Assembly (NCBI RefSeq): GCF_900168065.1
Contig: NZ_FUZZ01000001.1
Coordinates: 186,001-250,000, forward strand
Direction of reading: 5' to 3'
DNA from: Chitinophaga ginsengisegetis
GTDB lineage: Bacteria; Bacteroidota; Bacteroidia; Chitinophagales; Chitinophagaceae
Length of the DNA: 64,000 nt
Made by a program: the position numbers and the translations under genes. Positions 45,478 through 54,864 of this stretch are shown one piece after another (positions within the stretch are counted from its first letter, which is position 1; each line of letters begins with the position of its first letter). A model generated the notes under the pieces. It did not search any database, had not been told where the DNA came from, and was given only the letters and a program-made list of their open reading frames with translations.

Positions 45478-46347
45478 TTAGTTCCTGGAAAAAAAAGTTT
45501 TTTGCAGATAACTTTCCAATGAAGCCGGTTTCCTGCCCAATAACTTTTCCAATTCGCTGCCTGGCAGATTAAACTCATTCTTCTTAATCGCCTCTGCAAA
45601 ACCAGACATAACACCAATATACTCCTGTGGCACGCCTGCTTTCGTTAAGGTGTCTGTATACGCATCTTTCGGAGCGTCAATATAAGCTACCTGCTTATCA
45701 GCCAGTTTAGATAATAATTGCGCAATATCAGCAAACGAATAAGTAATATCGGACGCAATAGTATATTCTTTATTATCGTGTCCTGTTCCGGTAAGCACAT
45801 TAGCCGCAGCTTCTGCCATGTCTAACCTGGAGGCATAGGGTACCCTGCCCTCTCCACCCGGAATGAAAACACCGGTTTCCACTACCTTTTCTCCAAGAAA
45901 CATAGGCAATACATCTGCGTACAGATTGTTGTTTAGAAGAGTATATGTTAATCCGGATGTTTTAAGGTAATTGGCGGTAGCGATGTGTGAGTCTACTATC
46001 AGGGGAATAACGCTGGTAGTGGCGGCATTGGTCGCAACGCTGGTATAAATAATATGTTTCACACCTGCTTCCTTAGCGGCATTGATCACATTGATCTGCT
46101 GTCCGGCACGATCACTGTGATCACTGGAAGATACCAGTAACACCTTATCAACGCCCTTAAAAGCCGGTACTAAAGACGGATAATCGTGATAGTTGCCCAC
46201 TCTGATGCTAATGCCTTTTTCTTTTAATCCACTGGCTTTTGCTTCGTCTCTTACCAATGCCGCAACCTGGTTAGCGGGAACTTTCTGCAGCAGAAAATCG
46301 ATAACTGCTCCTCCGAAATGGCCTGTGGCTCCTGTTACAAGAATCAT
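45478..46347 (-). CDS. NAD(P)-binding quinone reductase, QorB/YtfG-like
   Basis: A 289-residue short-chain-dehydrogenase-like protein. The N-terminal MILVTGATGHFGGAVIDFL is the GxxGxxG nucleotide-binding motif, and GVDKVLLVSSSDHSDRAGQQINVINAAKEAGVKHIIYTS follows the E. coli NAD(P)H:quinone oxidoreductase QorB closely. It is divergent from an HxlR-family regulator, exactly as E. coli ytfG (qorB) is beside ytfH. The likely role is detoxifying quinones. Confidence 0.85.
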   Translation of the reverse strand: MILVTGATGHFGGAVIDFLLQKVPANQVAALVRDEAKASGLKEKGISIRVGNYHDYPSLVPAFKGVDKVLLVSSSDHSDRAGQQINVINAAKEAGVKHIIYTSVATNAATTSVIPLIVDSHIATANYLKTSGLTYTLLNNNLYADVLPMFLGEKVVETGVFIPGGEGRVPYASRLDMAEAAANVLTGTGHDNKEYTIASDITYSFADIAQLLSKLADKQVAYIDAPKDAYTDTLTKAGVPQEYIGVMSGFAEAIKKNEFNLPGSELEKLLGRKPASLESYLQKTFFSRN

Positions 46348-46524
46348 AATGATGAGTTATTTAATTTTTAATAATACCCATGTATAACTACCTTTACGTA
46401 CTAATCGTATGTTAGTTACCTTTGGTAAGTCAAAAGTATTAAACAATTGATTATCAAACAATAAGGCACTCACAGGTGTGCCAATTACCTCCGGGTAAGT
46501 AATATTAAAAATCAATCTGTTGAC

Positions 46525-46896
46525 ATGATAGAAGATTATAAAAAATTTGATAAATCCATCCCTTGTCCTGTCAGAACATTGATGGATCGCATTGGTGACA
46601 AATGGGTGGTACTCGTAATCAGTACCCTTGGAGAGAAAGGAACCATGCGTTTTAACCAATTGCATGAAATGATTGGAGACATCTCACAAAAGATGTTGAC
46701 CGTAACGCTTAAAAAGCTGCAGGAAGATGGATTGGTATCCCGTAAAATGTACCAGGAAATCCCTCCCAGGGTTGAATACACACTAACGGCTATGGGCGAA
46801 AGCCTTTTACCGCATATTACAGGCCTTGAACAATGGGCTGTTGCTAATATGAGTGGTATTCAACAAAGCAGGCAACAGTATTTGTCCGCTAAATAA
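46525..46896 (+). CDS. HxlR-family winged-helix regulator (YtfH-like)
   Basis: A 123-residue regulator with the HxlR pattern: CPVRTLMDRIGDKWVVLVISTL, MRFNQLHEMIGDISQKMLTVTLKKLQEDGLVSR and the wing VEYTLTAMG. C12 is the conserved N-terminal cysteine that in this family senses electrophiles or oxidants. It is divergent from the quinone reductase and probably represses it. Confidence 0.92.
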   Translation: MIEDYKKFDKSIPCPVRTLMDRIGDKWVVLVISTLGEKGTMRFNQLHEMIGDISQKMLTVTLKKLQEDGLVSRKMYQEIPPRVEYTLTAMGESLLPHITGLEQWAVANMSGIQQSRQQYLSAK

Positions 46897-46901
46897 TAAT
46901 A

Positions 46902-48806
46902 TCAGAAGCTCACCTTGCCACCTACCGTTATCCAGCGGCCGGGCATAGGCACTGCGCCGGCTTCCACATACGTTACGTCCAGCAGGTTATTGGCATCTGC
47001 ATAGATCTGGTAACGGGGTTGCCTATACGCAATACGCGCATCCACCAGGGTATAGTCTTTATAATTTACCCGCATGCAGTAACGCACGGCGGCGGAAACG
47101 CTGAAGTGACGCGCAATATCCGTACGTACATTGGCGGTAAACTGGTGCCGCAGGCTTTCAATCACATACCGCGAAATCTTAGTCGTGATGGCATCCCCCT
47201 TGAAGGATGGGGAAAGATAATTGTAACCGGCATTTACGCCAAAGCTGTTAAACAGCGAACCGCCGGCGAAAATAGTGTTGTAGCCACTGTTAAGCGAAAA
47301 ACCTGTCATATCTGCCCGCTGGAAATTCTGCGGTTGCCAGGGAACCTTTGCCGGGTCGGCGCCACCGGCGGTATCTTTTACAAAGTCAATAAAATTGCTG
47401 ACCTGCCTGTAAAACACGGATCCCGAAAATGAGAACTTACCACTGAACTTCCGTATACCCGCTTCTGCAAAGGATGCTTTCTCCGGTCCCAGCTTTTCAT
47501 TACCGATAATACCGCCGCCTTTGTAATAAAGATCGGTGTAAGTGGGCAGTCGTTGGGCCGTGCCTGCATTGGCAAACAGTTTTATGTCGGGCGTAATATT
47601 AAAGCCTACATCTGCTCCGGGGAAAAACTGCCAGCCATAAACCGTGTTATAATTGAGATAACCGCCTACGGTAAAACTAAAGCGGCGGTCGGCCACCGAC
47701 TTGTACTCGCCGAACAGACCCAGGTTGGTTCTGTCGTGGTTACCAAGATTAGAGCTTTTAATATGCTCATAACGCCCTTCCACACCGGCGCCAAAGGTAC
47801 CGATAGCGGTGCGGAACGTATTATTCAGCTCTGCATCAAATACGTGCGTATTATGAAGATTACGGTATTTATCAGGTTTTATGTAGATGTAATCATCTTT
47901 GGTGTACCGGTAGCTCACCCTGGGCGTCATTACCCAGTTGGGATTGATCCGGGAAGTATTGCTTACGGCGGCAAAGAGGGTTTTTACCGTTTCTTCTGAA
48001 TTCAGATCGCCGGGCGATGCATAAAAGCCATTAGCGCCGTAGCCATTATTTACAAAACCAGCCATTACGTTGTACTGGTGCAGGGTATCACGGTTAAAGG
48101 CCGCCTGGTAAAATGCGCGGTAGTTTTCGTACGCAGTATTATAGCGGTATCCATTGCCCTGGTTGCGGCTGGCGGAGAGCGACTGGCTCACGCCGTTCTT
48201 TACCAGTGCGCCGGTAGCTCCAACGCTGTAAGCGCCGTAAGGGTTGTTGTTTTCGTTCTTTTTAAAGCTGCTGCCTGCGCTGCCGCTAACGGTAGCGCCG
48301 CTTTGGGCGGCTTTGCGGGTTACGATATTGATAGCGCCGTTCAGTGCGTTGATCCCGTAAATACGGGCGGCAGCGCCTCTCAGCACCTCTATATGGTCCA
48401 CATCCGCCAGGGATACCGGCAGGTTCATGATGTTATGCCCCGTTTGCGGATCAGTTATTTTTACGCCGTTCAGCAATACCAGGGTCTGATCAAAAGTACC
48501 GCCGTCGATCCCGATATCCGCCTGGATGCCGCCCGGGCCGCGTTGCCGCACATCCAGTCCCGGTACATAAGCCAACACCTCTGTAATGGACGACACCGGC
48601 ATGGCTTCTATCTGCCGGCGGGTGATGATGGTAATGTTACGGTTCACCGCCTTTACAGGCGCTACCAGCCTGTTTTCCTGTACAATCACCTCATCGAGGT
48701 GATGAGTGGTAAGGGCGGAGTCTGCCCGCTGTTGCGCCGTGGCGCTGCCACAGAGGCCCAGGAACAGGGATATCAGTAATTTGTTATTCGGCACTGCTAC
48801 ACGCAT
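46902..48806 (-). CDS. TonB-dependent receptor, BtuB/vitamin-type
   Basis: A 634-residue outer-membrane receptor. The TonB box region is followed by a plug (about 35-160: VNRNITIITRRQIEAMPVSSITEVLAYVPGLDVRQRG, GAAARIYGINALNGAINIVTRK) and a barrel ending GGKVSF. Size and plug features fit BtuB-like receptors for cobalamin or siderophores. I saw no cobalamin riboswitch in the 56-base upstream gap. It ends five bases from the HxlR gene, convergent. Confidence 0.92.
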   Translation of the reverse strand: MRVAVPNNKLLISLFLGLCGSATAQQRADSALTTHHLDEVIVQENRLVAPVKAVNRNITIITRRQIEAMPVSSITEVLAYVPGLDVRQRGPGGIQADIGIDGGTFDQTLVLLNGVKITDPQTGHNIMNLPVSLADVDHIEVLRGAAARIYGINALNGAINIVTRKAAQSGATVSGSAGSSFKKNENNNPYGAYSVGATGALVKNGVSQSLSASRNQGNGYRYNTAYENYRAFYQAAFNRDTLHQYNVMAGFVNNGYGANGFYASPGDLNSEETVKTLFAAVSNTSRINPNWVMTPRVSYRYTKDDYIYIKPDKYRNLHNTHVFDAELNNTFRTAIGTFGAGVEGRYEHIKSSNLGNHDRTNLGLFGEYKSVADRRFSFTVGGYLNYNTVYGWQFFPGADVGFNITPDIKLFANAGTAQRLPTYTDLYYKGGGIIGNEKLGPEKASFAEAGIRKFSGKFSFSGSVFYRQVSNFIDFVKDTAGGADPAKVPWQPQNFQRADMTGFSLNSGYNTIFAGGSLFNSFGVNAGYNYLSPSFKGDAITTKISRYVIESLRHQFTANVRTDIARHFSVSAAVRYCMRVNYKDYTLVDARIAYRQPRYQIYADANNLLDVTYVEAGAVPMPGRWITVGGKVSF

Positions 48807-48862
48807 CTTTTAAAAATCGTTGCTAAAAGAGCGCAAAAGTACGTATTAAATCATTTATCCAA

Positions 48863-49315
48863 TCATGAAACGGCTTTCCGGGAGCTCAGCCAGGTGTCCC
48901 GGTCCATCTCAAACCTCACCTCGCCGTTTTTCATCAGCCCTGCATTCTTCCAGCCGCTGCGGGTGTAAAACCGTTCAGCCCTTGTACCAGGCGCCGTTCC
49001 CAGCCACAACGAAGTTTGATATACCGCAAAGTACCAGTCGAGCATCAGCCGCTGCAACTCCCGGCCAATCCCCGCCGCTTCCGTTTGCGGGTCCACAAAC
49101 AACGCCCAGATGTTATGCCGGTGCGTATCCACAATGGCAAAGCCCACAATAACCCCGGCGGATTCACATAGCCATCCCCTGCCATCGGTGGTGAGATATT
49201 GTATGTAATCTGCGGTAGTAACCAGGTCCGGATTATTGAGCACATTTTCTTTTACGGCGGCACGTACCCGCTGCAAACCGGGAATATCTGCAATAGTTGC
49301 TTCTCTGAAAATCAT
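48863..49315 (-). CDS. GNAT-family N-acetyltransferase
   Basis: A 150-residue acetyltransferase with strand MIFREATIADIPGLQRVR, GFAIVDTHRHNIWALFVDPQTEAAGIGRELQ (acetyl-CoA loop AAGIGRE, about 80-86) and the terminal FYTRSGWKNAG. The substrate is unknown. It is upstream of the TonB receptor in the same direction and may share its transcript. Confidence 0.9.
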   Translation of the reverse strand: MIFREATIADIPGLQRVRAAVKENVLNNPDLVTTADYIQYLTTDGRGWLCESAGVIVGFAIVDTHRHNIWALFVDPQTEAAGIGRELQRLMLDWYFAVYQTSLWLGTAPGTRAERFYTRSGWKNAGLMKNGEVRFEMDRDTWLSSRKAVS

Positions 49316-49409
49316 ATACAGGGATTAAGGGATTACGCTGACGCATACACGTAATTGTCAGCCAAAAATAATTTCATCACGTGAAATATATTAACCCCGG
49401 TAAGATACA

Positions 49410-49438
49410 TTTATCTACACAAAAAATCTTTAATTTTG
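49410..49438 (+). promoter_or_regulatory. promoter of the 45-aa membrane protein gene
   Basis: TTTA (49410-49413), a 17-base spacer and TAATTTTG (49431-49438) resemble the -33/-7 consensus. The ATG at 49446 lies seven bases beyond, so the mRNA should be nearly leaderless. Confidence 0.5.
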
Positions 49439-49445
49439 TAGTGCT

Positions 49446-49583
49446 ATGTTACCAGATAATAACAGGAAAGCAAAGATCATCAAATGGATAAAAAAGCTCG
49501 GCTTCTGGGGCTTTCTTTTCTTTCTGATAAAAGGATTATTATGGCTGGCCCTGGGCTACTGGGGCGCTTCTTTGTTCCGTTAA
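49446..49583 (+). CDS. 45-residue single-helix membrane protein
   Basis: A short gene with good support: an ATG seven bases after a -7 box, a basic N-terminus (NRKAKIIKWIKKLG), one hydrophobic helix (FWGFLFFLIKGLLWLALGYW) and a stop overlapping the convergent PhzF stop by four bases. Similar tiny membrane proteins appear in related Bacteroidota, as far as I recall. The function is unknown; a helper of a larger membrane complex is possible. Confidence 0.65.
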   Translation: MLPDNNRKAKIIKWIKKLGFWGFLFFLIKGLLWLALGYWGASLFR

Positions 49584-50365
49584 AAACGGAACACCCCCTC
49601 TATCACTGTTACCGCCTCTCCCTTCAACAATACCCGGTTACCCTGCAGTATTACTTTCAGTTCGCCGCCCCGCTGTGATGCCTGGTAAGCAAAGAATTCT
49701 TTTTTATGCAAACGCGGTGCCCAATACGACGCTAAGCTGCAATGTGCAGAACCCGTTACCGGATCTTCATCAATGCCCACCGGCGTGGCAAAATAACGGG
49801 AAATAAAATCGTAAGGCGATCCTTCTCCGCCCCTTCCGGTAACTACCAGGCGGTGAGGCGCCAGCAGGTTCCTGTCGGGCACAAAATCAGCTACCGCGGC
49901 TCCCGATTTCAACTCCACGATGTAACGGTCCACACTAAATTCCACATTGGTCACTTCCCCTTTAAACAATGGGCGCAGTTCTTCCGGCAGCGTGGCGGGC
50001 TCACAAGCCCTCGCCGGAAAGTCGAGCGTTATCCATCCGTTTTGCCGGCTGGCGGTGAGTAAACCGCTCAGCGTAGTAAAAGAAATGGTTTCATCCGGGG
50101 CCACCAGCCCGGTTTCCCATAATACATGCGCACTGGCCAGCGTGGCATGCCCGCAAAGCACCATTTCCACCAGCGGCGTAAACCACCGCAGGCGGTAACC
50201 ATTGTCCACCGGCAATAAAAAGGCCGTTTCCGCGAGGTTGTTTTCCGCGGCAATGGCTTTCAGTACTTCATCATCCGGCATTTGCCCCAGGAGGCATACG
50301 CCTGCCTGATTTCCTTTAAAAGGCTGCCTGGTAAAGGCATCTACCTGAAAAAATCTTACTTCCAT
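49580..50365 (-). CDS. PhzF-family isomerase/epimerase-like protein
   Basis: A 261-residue protein with the double diaminopimelate-epimerase-like fold of PhzF. VDAFTRQPFKGNQAGVCLL opens it, the catalytic glutamate is in NLAETAFLLP (about residue 46), and GIDEDPVTGSAHCSLASYW marks the second half. No phenazine genes are nearby, so a role in some other isomerisation is likely; the substrate is unknown. Confidence 0.92.
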   Translation of the reverse strand: MEVRFFQVDAFTRQPFKGNQAGVCLLGQMPDDEVLKAIAAENNLAETAFLLPVDNGYRLRWFTPLVEMVLCGHATLASAHVLWETGLVAPDETISFTTLSGLLTASRQNGWITLDFPARACEPATLPEELRPLFKGEVTNVEFSVDRYIVELKSGAAVADFVPDRNLLAPHRLVVTGRGGEGSPYDFISRYFATPVGIDEDPVTGSAHCSLASYWAPRLHKKEFFAYQASQRGGELKVILQGNRVLLKGEAVTVIEGVFRF

Positions 50366-50454
50366 ACGTTACTGCAATTTGTAACACAAAAATGCAGCGA
50401 TTTATTTTCCGAAAACAGATGCAATTCTGCTCATTTCGACCATATCAGATGTAA

Positions 50455-50488
50455 AAAGGCTCCGTGCAAACACCTGCACGGAGCCTTT
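50455..50488 (-). terminator. terminator after the CDGSH gene
   Basis: A 14-bp perfect stem (50455-50468 with 50475-50488) with a six-base loop and T run on the minus strand. It lies 20 bases past the CDGSH stop. Confidence 0.85.
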
Positions 50489-50508
50489 AATACGTTATCT
50501 TAATGACC

Positions 50509-50727
50509 TTACTTTTTAGGAGGAAGGGCAAAAGCCACGGCTTCATGCTCAAAATGACCTTTGTGAGAGCCATCACAAAATGGCTTATTGGCAGAAAGTC
50601 CGCAACGGCAGATGCTTACCGCTTCCCGGCCGCCCAGGTCGTAATTGTTGCCGTTTTTATCCACGATCTCAAATTCACCTTCTATTTTCAGTGAACCATT
50701 GTTGTTAACAGTAATCTTAGTAGCCAT
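50509..50727 (-). CDS. CDGSH iron-sulfur domain protein
   Basis: A 72-residue protein. The pattern C-R-C-x-x-S-x-x-x-P-x-C-D-G-S-H (ICRCGLSANKPFCDGSHKG, about 41-59) is the complete CDGSH [2Fe-2S] binding site with three Cys and one His. Proteins of this family handle redox-active, labile clusters. It is a single gene with its own terminator. Confidence 0.95.
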   Translation of the reverse strand: MATKITVNNNGSLKIEGEFEIVDKNGNNYDLGGREAVSICRCGLSANKPFCDGSHKGHFEHEAVAFALPPKK

Positions 50728-50789
50728 AAATGTTCCTTATTTAAGCGGCAAAAGTAGGAAAAACAAATGGCTATTACGTTAACACCCTG

Positions 50790-51170
50790 TTAGGCCTGCT
50801 CCATCACCGAAAGAATATTTCCGGCAGGATCCGTAAACCAGGCAATCACAGGGCCACCTCCACGGAATATTCCTTTCTTGTCTGTTTTAAGTTCCCCTTC
50901 ATATTGCTGGAACTTTATGCCCTTTGCCGTCAGCTGGTCTACGGCTTCTTCCACATTACTTACCGGGAAGTTAAGCACCGTAAACGTGGCCGGCGTATGA
51001 TTGGGTTTTTCATAAATTAAAACCGATGGCATACCCGCAATTTTAAGTGTGATCACCGGCTCTTTTTCGCCCGACTCCACTTCTATTCCCAGTGTTTGCT
51101 GATAAAAATTCTTTGCCTGTTGCAGGTCATTGACTGAAAAACTGCTGAATGCTTTTGTTTTCCCAAACAT
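50790..51170 (-). CDS. VOC-family (glyoxalase-like) protein
   Basis: A 126-residue protein with the vicinal oxygen chelate fold: AFSSFSVNDLQQAKNFYQQTLGIEV at the start and VIAWFTDPAGNILSVME at the end. Metal ligands and substrate are not clear. It has no close paralogue relation to the VOC gene at 20962 beyond the fold. Confidence 0.88.
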   Translation of the reverse strand: MFGKTKAFSSFSVNDLQQAKNFYQQTLGIEVESGEKEPVITLKIAGMPSVLIYEKPNHTPATFTVLNFPVSNVEEAVDQLTAKGIKFQQYEGELKTDKKGIFRGGGPVIAWFTDPAGNILSVMEQA

Positions 51171-51306
51171 AATAACTGATTTTTCAGGTGAAGAATAATT
51201 CCAATGAAACCTTGCACAGCGGCCTGCTCCATTGAAATATGCTGATGTAAATATAACATCAGCCTATCACAGTTACGGGGGGTAAACAGGGCAAATAACG
51301 GGTGTA

Positions 51307-52647
51307 TTACGACATAAATTCTTTCACTGCTTCTCCAAGATCATATACCGGTGTTTGCGCCTTTAATGCGCCTGCCACAATGCTGCTACCTGCGGCACTT
51401 CTGTAGCCACCGGCACAATGCACTACCACCGGCTTATCTGCCGGGATTTCGGATATCCGTTCCCGTAGCTGATCCAGTGGAATGGCTATCGCATTTTCAA
51501 AAACCGGTTCGTCTTTTACTTCAGATTCCATCCGTATATCTACAATCGTGTAATGCTCCGGATGCTCCCTGAAATCTGCCAGTGGCAAGGGCGCCATCGT
51601 TTCGGCTCCTTTTGTGTAAACAGCGGCTGCTTTGATATGCTGCTCGTACCCAATTTTGGCGGTCTTCCGTATCAATTCCTCCAGTTCCGTTCCGTTCTCT
51701 GCCAGCAGGTAATAAGGTTCTCCCGGTGCCACGATACTTCCCAGCCATGTCTCAAATTTCCCGCCATTCTGCAGGTTGATAGCATTGGGTAAATGCCCGT
51801 GCTTAAAACCGGACTGTGGCCGGCTGTCTATGATAACTATATTTTCTTCAAACACCGGTTCTCCTTTTACTATCTCCACCTTATCCAGTGATGCCTGCAA
51901 ATCCGGCGCTCCCTGGCGGTTTATACCTACATCATATGGAAAGTATTTGGGAATAAACGGTTGCTGCGACAGCAACGCCACCACAAACTCGTCTTCTGTA
52001 ACCGGCTGCAGGCTCCAGTTGCTCACTTTCTCTGCCGCAATGGTGGTGCTGTCGGCATCACCGAGCGACTTACCGCATAACGTACCTGCCCCATGCCCCG
52101 GATACACCAGCACATCATCTTCCAGCACCATGAGCTTTTCATGAAGGGAATGATACATCTGCTTTGCCAGCGCCATACGGCCGGCAGTAATATTACCGGT
52201 GTTCTCCCGGAGATCCGGGCGGCCGCAATCGCCAACAAACAAGGTATCTCCTGTAAATACCGCCCTGGGCTCGCCTCCATGCAGCAGCACCACGCTGATG
52301 CTGTCCGGCGAATGCCCCGGCGTATTCAACGCTTTGAGAACAATATCCCCCAACATCATCCGCATCCCCTCGTCAAAGGTTACATGCGGATAAGTTGCAC
52401 CCGTATACTTTGAACAATAAATTGTAGCGCCCGTAACCCGGTGCAGCTCCAGGTGACCACTCACAAAATCAGCATGCGGATGGGTTTCAATAACGCCGGT
52501 GATCTTTGCATTCAAAGTCTTTGCGTACGCGATGTAAGGTGTAATGTCTCTCGCCGGGTCTATCACGATCACTTCATGCGATTTTTCGCTGTAGATAGCA
52601 TAAGAATACTGCGCCAATCCCTTGTCTTCAAACTGTTGGATATCCAT
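51307..52647 (-). CDS. persulfide dioxygenase-like MBL-fold / rhodanese fusion
   Basis: A 446-residue fusion. The N-terminal metallo-beta-lactamase domain (about 1-230) has the ETHPHADFVSGH metal site and VFTGDTLFVGDCGRPDL, as in ETHE1-type persulfide dioxygenases. Two rhodanese domains follow (about 255-340 and 360-446). The second has the active cysteine in VVHCAGGYRSA; the first lacks a cysteine at that site. Such fusions oxidise and transfer sulfane sulfur, removing H2S-derived persulfides. Confidence 0.92.
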   Translation of the reverse strand: MDIQQFEDKGLAQYSYAIYSEKSHEVIVIDPARDITPYIAYAKTLNAKITGVIETHPHADFVSGHLELHRVTGATIYCSKYTGATYPHVTFDEGMRMMLGDIVLKALNTPGHSPDSISVVLLHGGEPRAVFTGDTLFVGDCGRPDLRENTGNITAGRMALAKQMYHSLHEKLMVLEDDVLVYPGHGAGTLCGKSLGDADSTTIAAEKVSNWSLQPVTEDEFVVALLSQQPFIPKYFPYDVGINRQGAPDLQASLDKVEIVKGEPVFEENIVIIDSRPQSGFKHGHLPNAINLQNGGKFETWLGSIVAPGEPYYLLAENGTELEELIRKTAKIGYEQHIKAAAVYTKGAETMAPLPLADFREHPEHYTIVDIRMESEVKDEPVFENAIAIPLDQLRERISEIPADKPVVVHCAGGYRSAAGSSIVAGALKAQTPVYDLGEAVKEFMS

Positions 52648-52756
52648 TACTGTTTATTTTTAATGAGATAATTTCCATACGTCCGGAATGAAACATACAA
52701 GTTACAACAATCAGCATTATCACCCGGTACCGTAATTTGTTTGTTTTTGGGAGATG

Positions 52757-52785
52757 CAAAACGCCCCGGGGATTCCCCCGGGGCG
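52757..52785 (-). terminator. GC-rich intrinsic terminator
   Basis: A 10-bp perfect stem of G and C (CGCCCCGGGG with CCCCGGGGCG, loop ATTC) followed by TTTT on the minus strand. It is placed 19 bases after the stop of the gene at 52804. Confidence 0.88.
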
Positions 52786-52803
52786 CCAGATTATTCACAG
52801 TAG

Positions 52804-53598
52804 TTACTTTACAAAACGTGGCTGCAGATAAGGGGCCAGGCCCGGCAGCTTTACCTTGTACCGGTAAAAACCGCCAAAGGAATCTTCTTCTTTCAATAAC
52901 TCATGTCCTGCTTTACTGATCCAGAATGTCTGCGAGTAATGCCCCCGGGGCGAATCGCCTTCGGTAAACAACTTCCAGCAGTCCACCGGTTGATTATTCA
53001 GCGTCTGCAGCACTTCACTGCCGGTAACTTTATACGTTACATACGCCGGAGGTTCCAGCCCGGCATCGTAAAACCGGATAGCAAAGGTTTTGCCTGCTTT
53101 TAAAGGCAGCATCTCAAACGTTTCAATATCGAGGTTCCAGTTATAATTGGGGCGGTCAAAACCCAGCTTAAAATCCGCTGCTTTATTGTTCATGGTGGCG
53201 GTGTCGCCGCTGATCCCATTAGCCGTCCAGCGGTAAGCCTGCTGTTCGCCGCCCCTGGTTTGTGCATGAAACAATGGAGAAAAATCTGACACGCTGTTAT
53301 AGGAAAGGCTTTCAAGATACCGGGCGGTGTCGCTCCCATACCAGTGCTGGGTGATCCGGAATACCGGTTCGTTATTACGATTCGTTTTTTCAATTTCCCG
53401 CACCCACAGGCTCAGGTCCAGCCAGTTGCTGCGGGATGGCACCTGGTAGTACACAAGGTATTGTTTCACGCCAGGCTTCAGGAAAGCGGTATTCAGCCGG
53501 AGATGCTGCTGATCAACCGTATCGGTTTGCGCAAAAGCGGGAAGCACGGCAATGGTTGCTAACAGAACAGAAATAATCAGGGAACGTTTGGGTTGCAT
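52804..53598 (-). CDS. hypothetical secreted protein, DUF3108-like
   Basis: A 264-residue exported protein counted from ATG 53598, where the signal peptide MQPKRSLIISVLLATIAVLPAFAQ begins; a longer frame exists but would bury it. The mature part is beta-rich (TAFLKPGVKQYLVYYQVP, YVTYKVTGSEVLQTLNNQPVDCWKLF) and recalls DUF3108 periplasmic proteins. There is no catalytic motif. It is divergent from the LytS-type kinase gene. Confidence 0.72.
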   Translation of the reverse strand: MQPKRSLIISVLLATIAVLPAFAQTDTVDQQHLRLNTAFLKPGVKQYLVYYQVPSRSNWLDLSLWVREIEKTNRNNEPVFRITQHWYGSDTARYLESLSYNSVSDFSPLFHAQTRGGEQQAYRWTANGISGDTATMNNKAADFKLGFDRPNYNWNLDIETFEMLPLKAGKTFAIRFYDAGLEPPAYVTYKVTGSEVLQTLNNQPVDCWKLFTEGDSPRGHYSQTFWISKAGHELLKEEDSFGGFYRYKVKLPGLAPYLQPRFVK

Positions 53599-53847
53599 AT
53601 TTATCAGGAAATTTAAGTTTTCAATATCCGCTGCATACGGAGGTGTAATTATTTTCAAAGATTCCCTGTTTCCCGGCTATCTTAAAATAATTTCAACAAC
53701 AACCCCGGTATTTTTAATACCCTGGCAACTTTCCTCCATAACCGGCCACCGTTGAAACTTTCCGCCAACTGGTTGAAATATTACCCGTATTTGTTGAATC
53801 GCAAACAACACCCGGTAAACGAGTGCAAAAGCTTCGTAAATTGGGGC

Positions 53848-54864
53848 ATGCAATTAATAAGTCGTATGCCGGCAGCCGTTAAAGTGCAATGGATACTCTG
53901 GCTGGTTGTTTTTTTAATGATGTTTTTTTCGATGCTGCCGGAAGATGGCTTCTGGCAGGCTGTTATTTTTTCGCTGCTCAACGCCCTCTTTTATGCGCTG
54001 GTCATTTATGGCAATATCAGCTGGCTTTATCCACGGCTTTATTTAAAAGGGCGTATAGCGGTATACGTTATAGCGGTGCTGCTGTTTCTACCGGCGGCAG
54101 GATTAGCCAGGGGCTTCCTTCTCAGCTGGATCTACAACACCTGGTTCACTACACACCCGGAACCCGTTACGGTGCAAATAATGCTCCGGTACCTGACCGG
54201 CATTCCATTGTTATTTTTACTGAGCTTTGTATTCCGGATGGCCATCGTTTATTTTGAACTGAAAGCACAGGCCGCCGCACTGGTTTTGCAAAACACCAAA
54301 ACGGAACTCAACCTCCTGAAATCACAGGTGCAGCCGCATTTTCTTTTTAATACCCTCAACAACATTTATTATGAAGCCTACCTGGAAGCGCCGCGAACCG
54401 CCACGCTCATCGAGCGGCTGTCGGATATCATGCGGTATTTTGTAGATGAAAGTCCGAAGGACCAGGTAGACATCTCCACAGAAATAAATTTCCTGGAAAA
54501 TTACATAGCTTTGGAACGCATCCGCATCCGGCACGGTATTAACCTGCAATTCACCAGCGATGTACCCGGTGGATGCAGCATTCCGCCGATGTTGCTAATG
54601 ACTTTTGTAGAAAATATTTTTAAACATGGGATCGACAAAACCAGTTTACAAAACCATATTGATATCTCCCTCGTGAAACAGGAAAACAGGTTGCTCTTTA
54701 CCACCCGCAATAGTTTGCCGCAACAACCGGTACATAACAACCCGCGCGGGTCCGGCATCGACAATCTCCGGAAACGCCTTACCCTGCTGTACGGCGCCGG
54801 ATTCATCCTGCAAACCGGCAACTCCGGAAATTACTTCACCGCCTTTTTATCCGTTCCGTTATGA
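53848..54864 (+). CDS. LytS/YehU-type sensor histidine kinase
   Basis: A 338-residue membrane kinase counted from ATG 53848 (the open frame reaches back to a TTG at 53752). About four transmembrane helices (15-30, 36-57, 68-95, 108-135) precede the His_kinase domain with H164 in QVQPHFLFNTLNNIYYEA. The C-terminal HATPase has the GSGIDNLRKRLTLLYG G2 box. Its stop overlaps the start of the response regulator (ATGA), so the two are translated together. Confidence 0.92.
   Translation: MQLISRMPAAVKVQWILWLVVFLMMFFSMLPEDGFWQAVIFSLLNALFYALVIYGNISWLYPRLYLKGRIAVYVIAVLLFLPAAGLARGFLLSWIYNTWFTTHPEPVTVQIMLRYLTGIPLLFLLSFVFRMAIVYFELKAQAAALVLQNTKTELNLLKSQVQPHFLFNTLNNIYYEAYLEAPRTATLIERLSDIMRYFVDESPKDQVDISTEINFLENYIALERIRIRHGINLQFTSDVPGGCSIPPMLLMTFVENIFKHGIDKTSLQNHIDISLVKQENRLLFTTRNSLPQQPVHNNPRGSGIDNLRKRLTLLYGAGFILQTGNSGNYFTAFLSVPL

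Noticed and set aside
48807..48862. Cobalamin riboswitch before the BtuB-like receptor
   Set aside because: The gap is only 56 bases and lacks a B12-box-like element.
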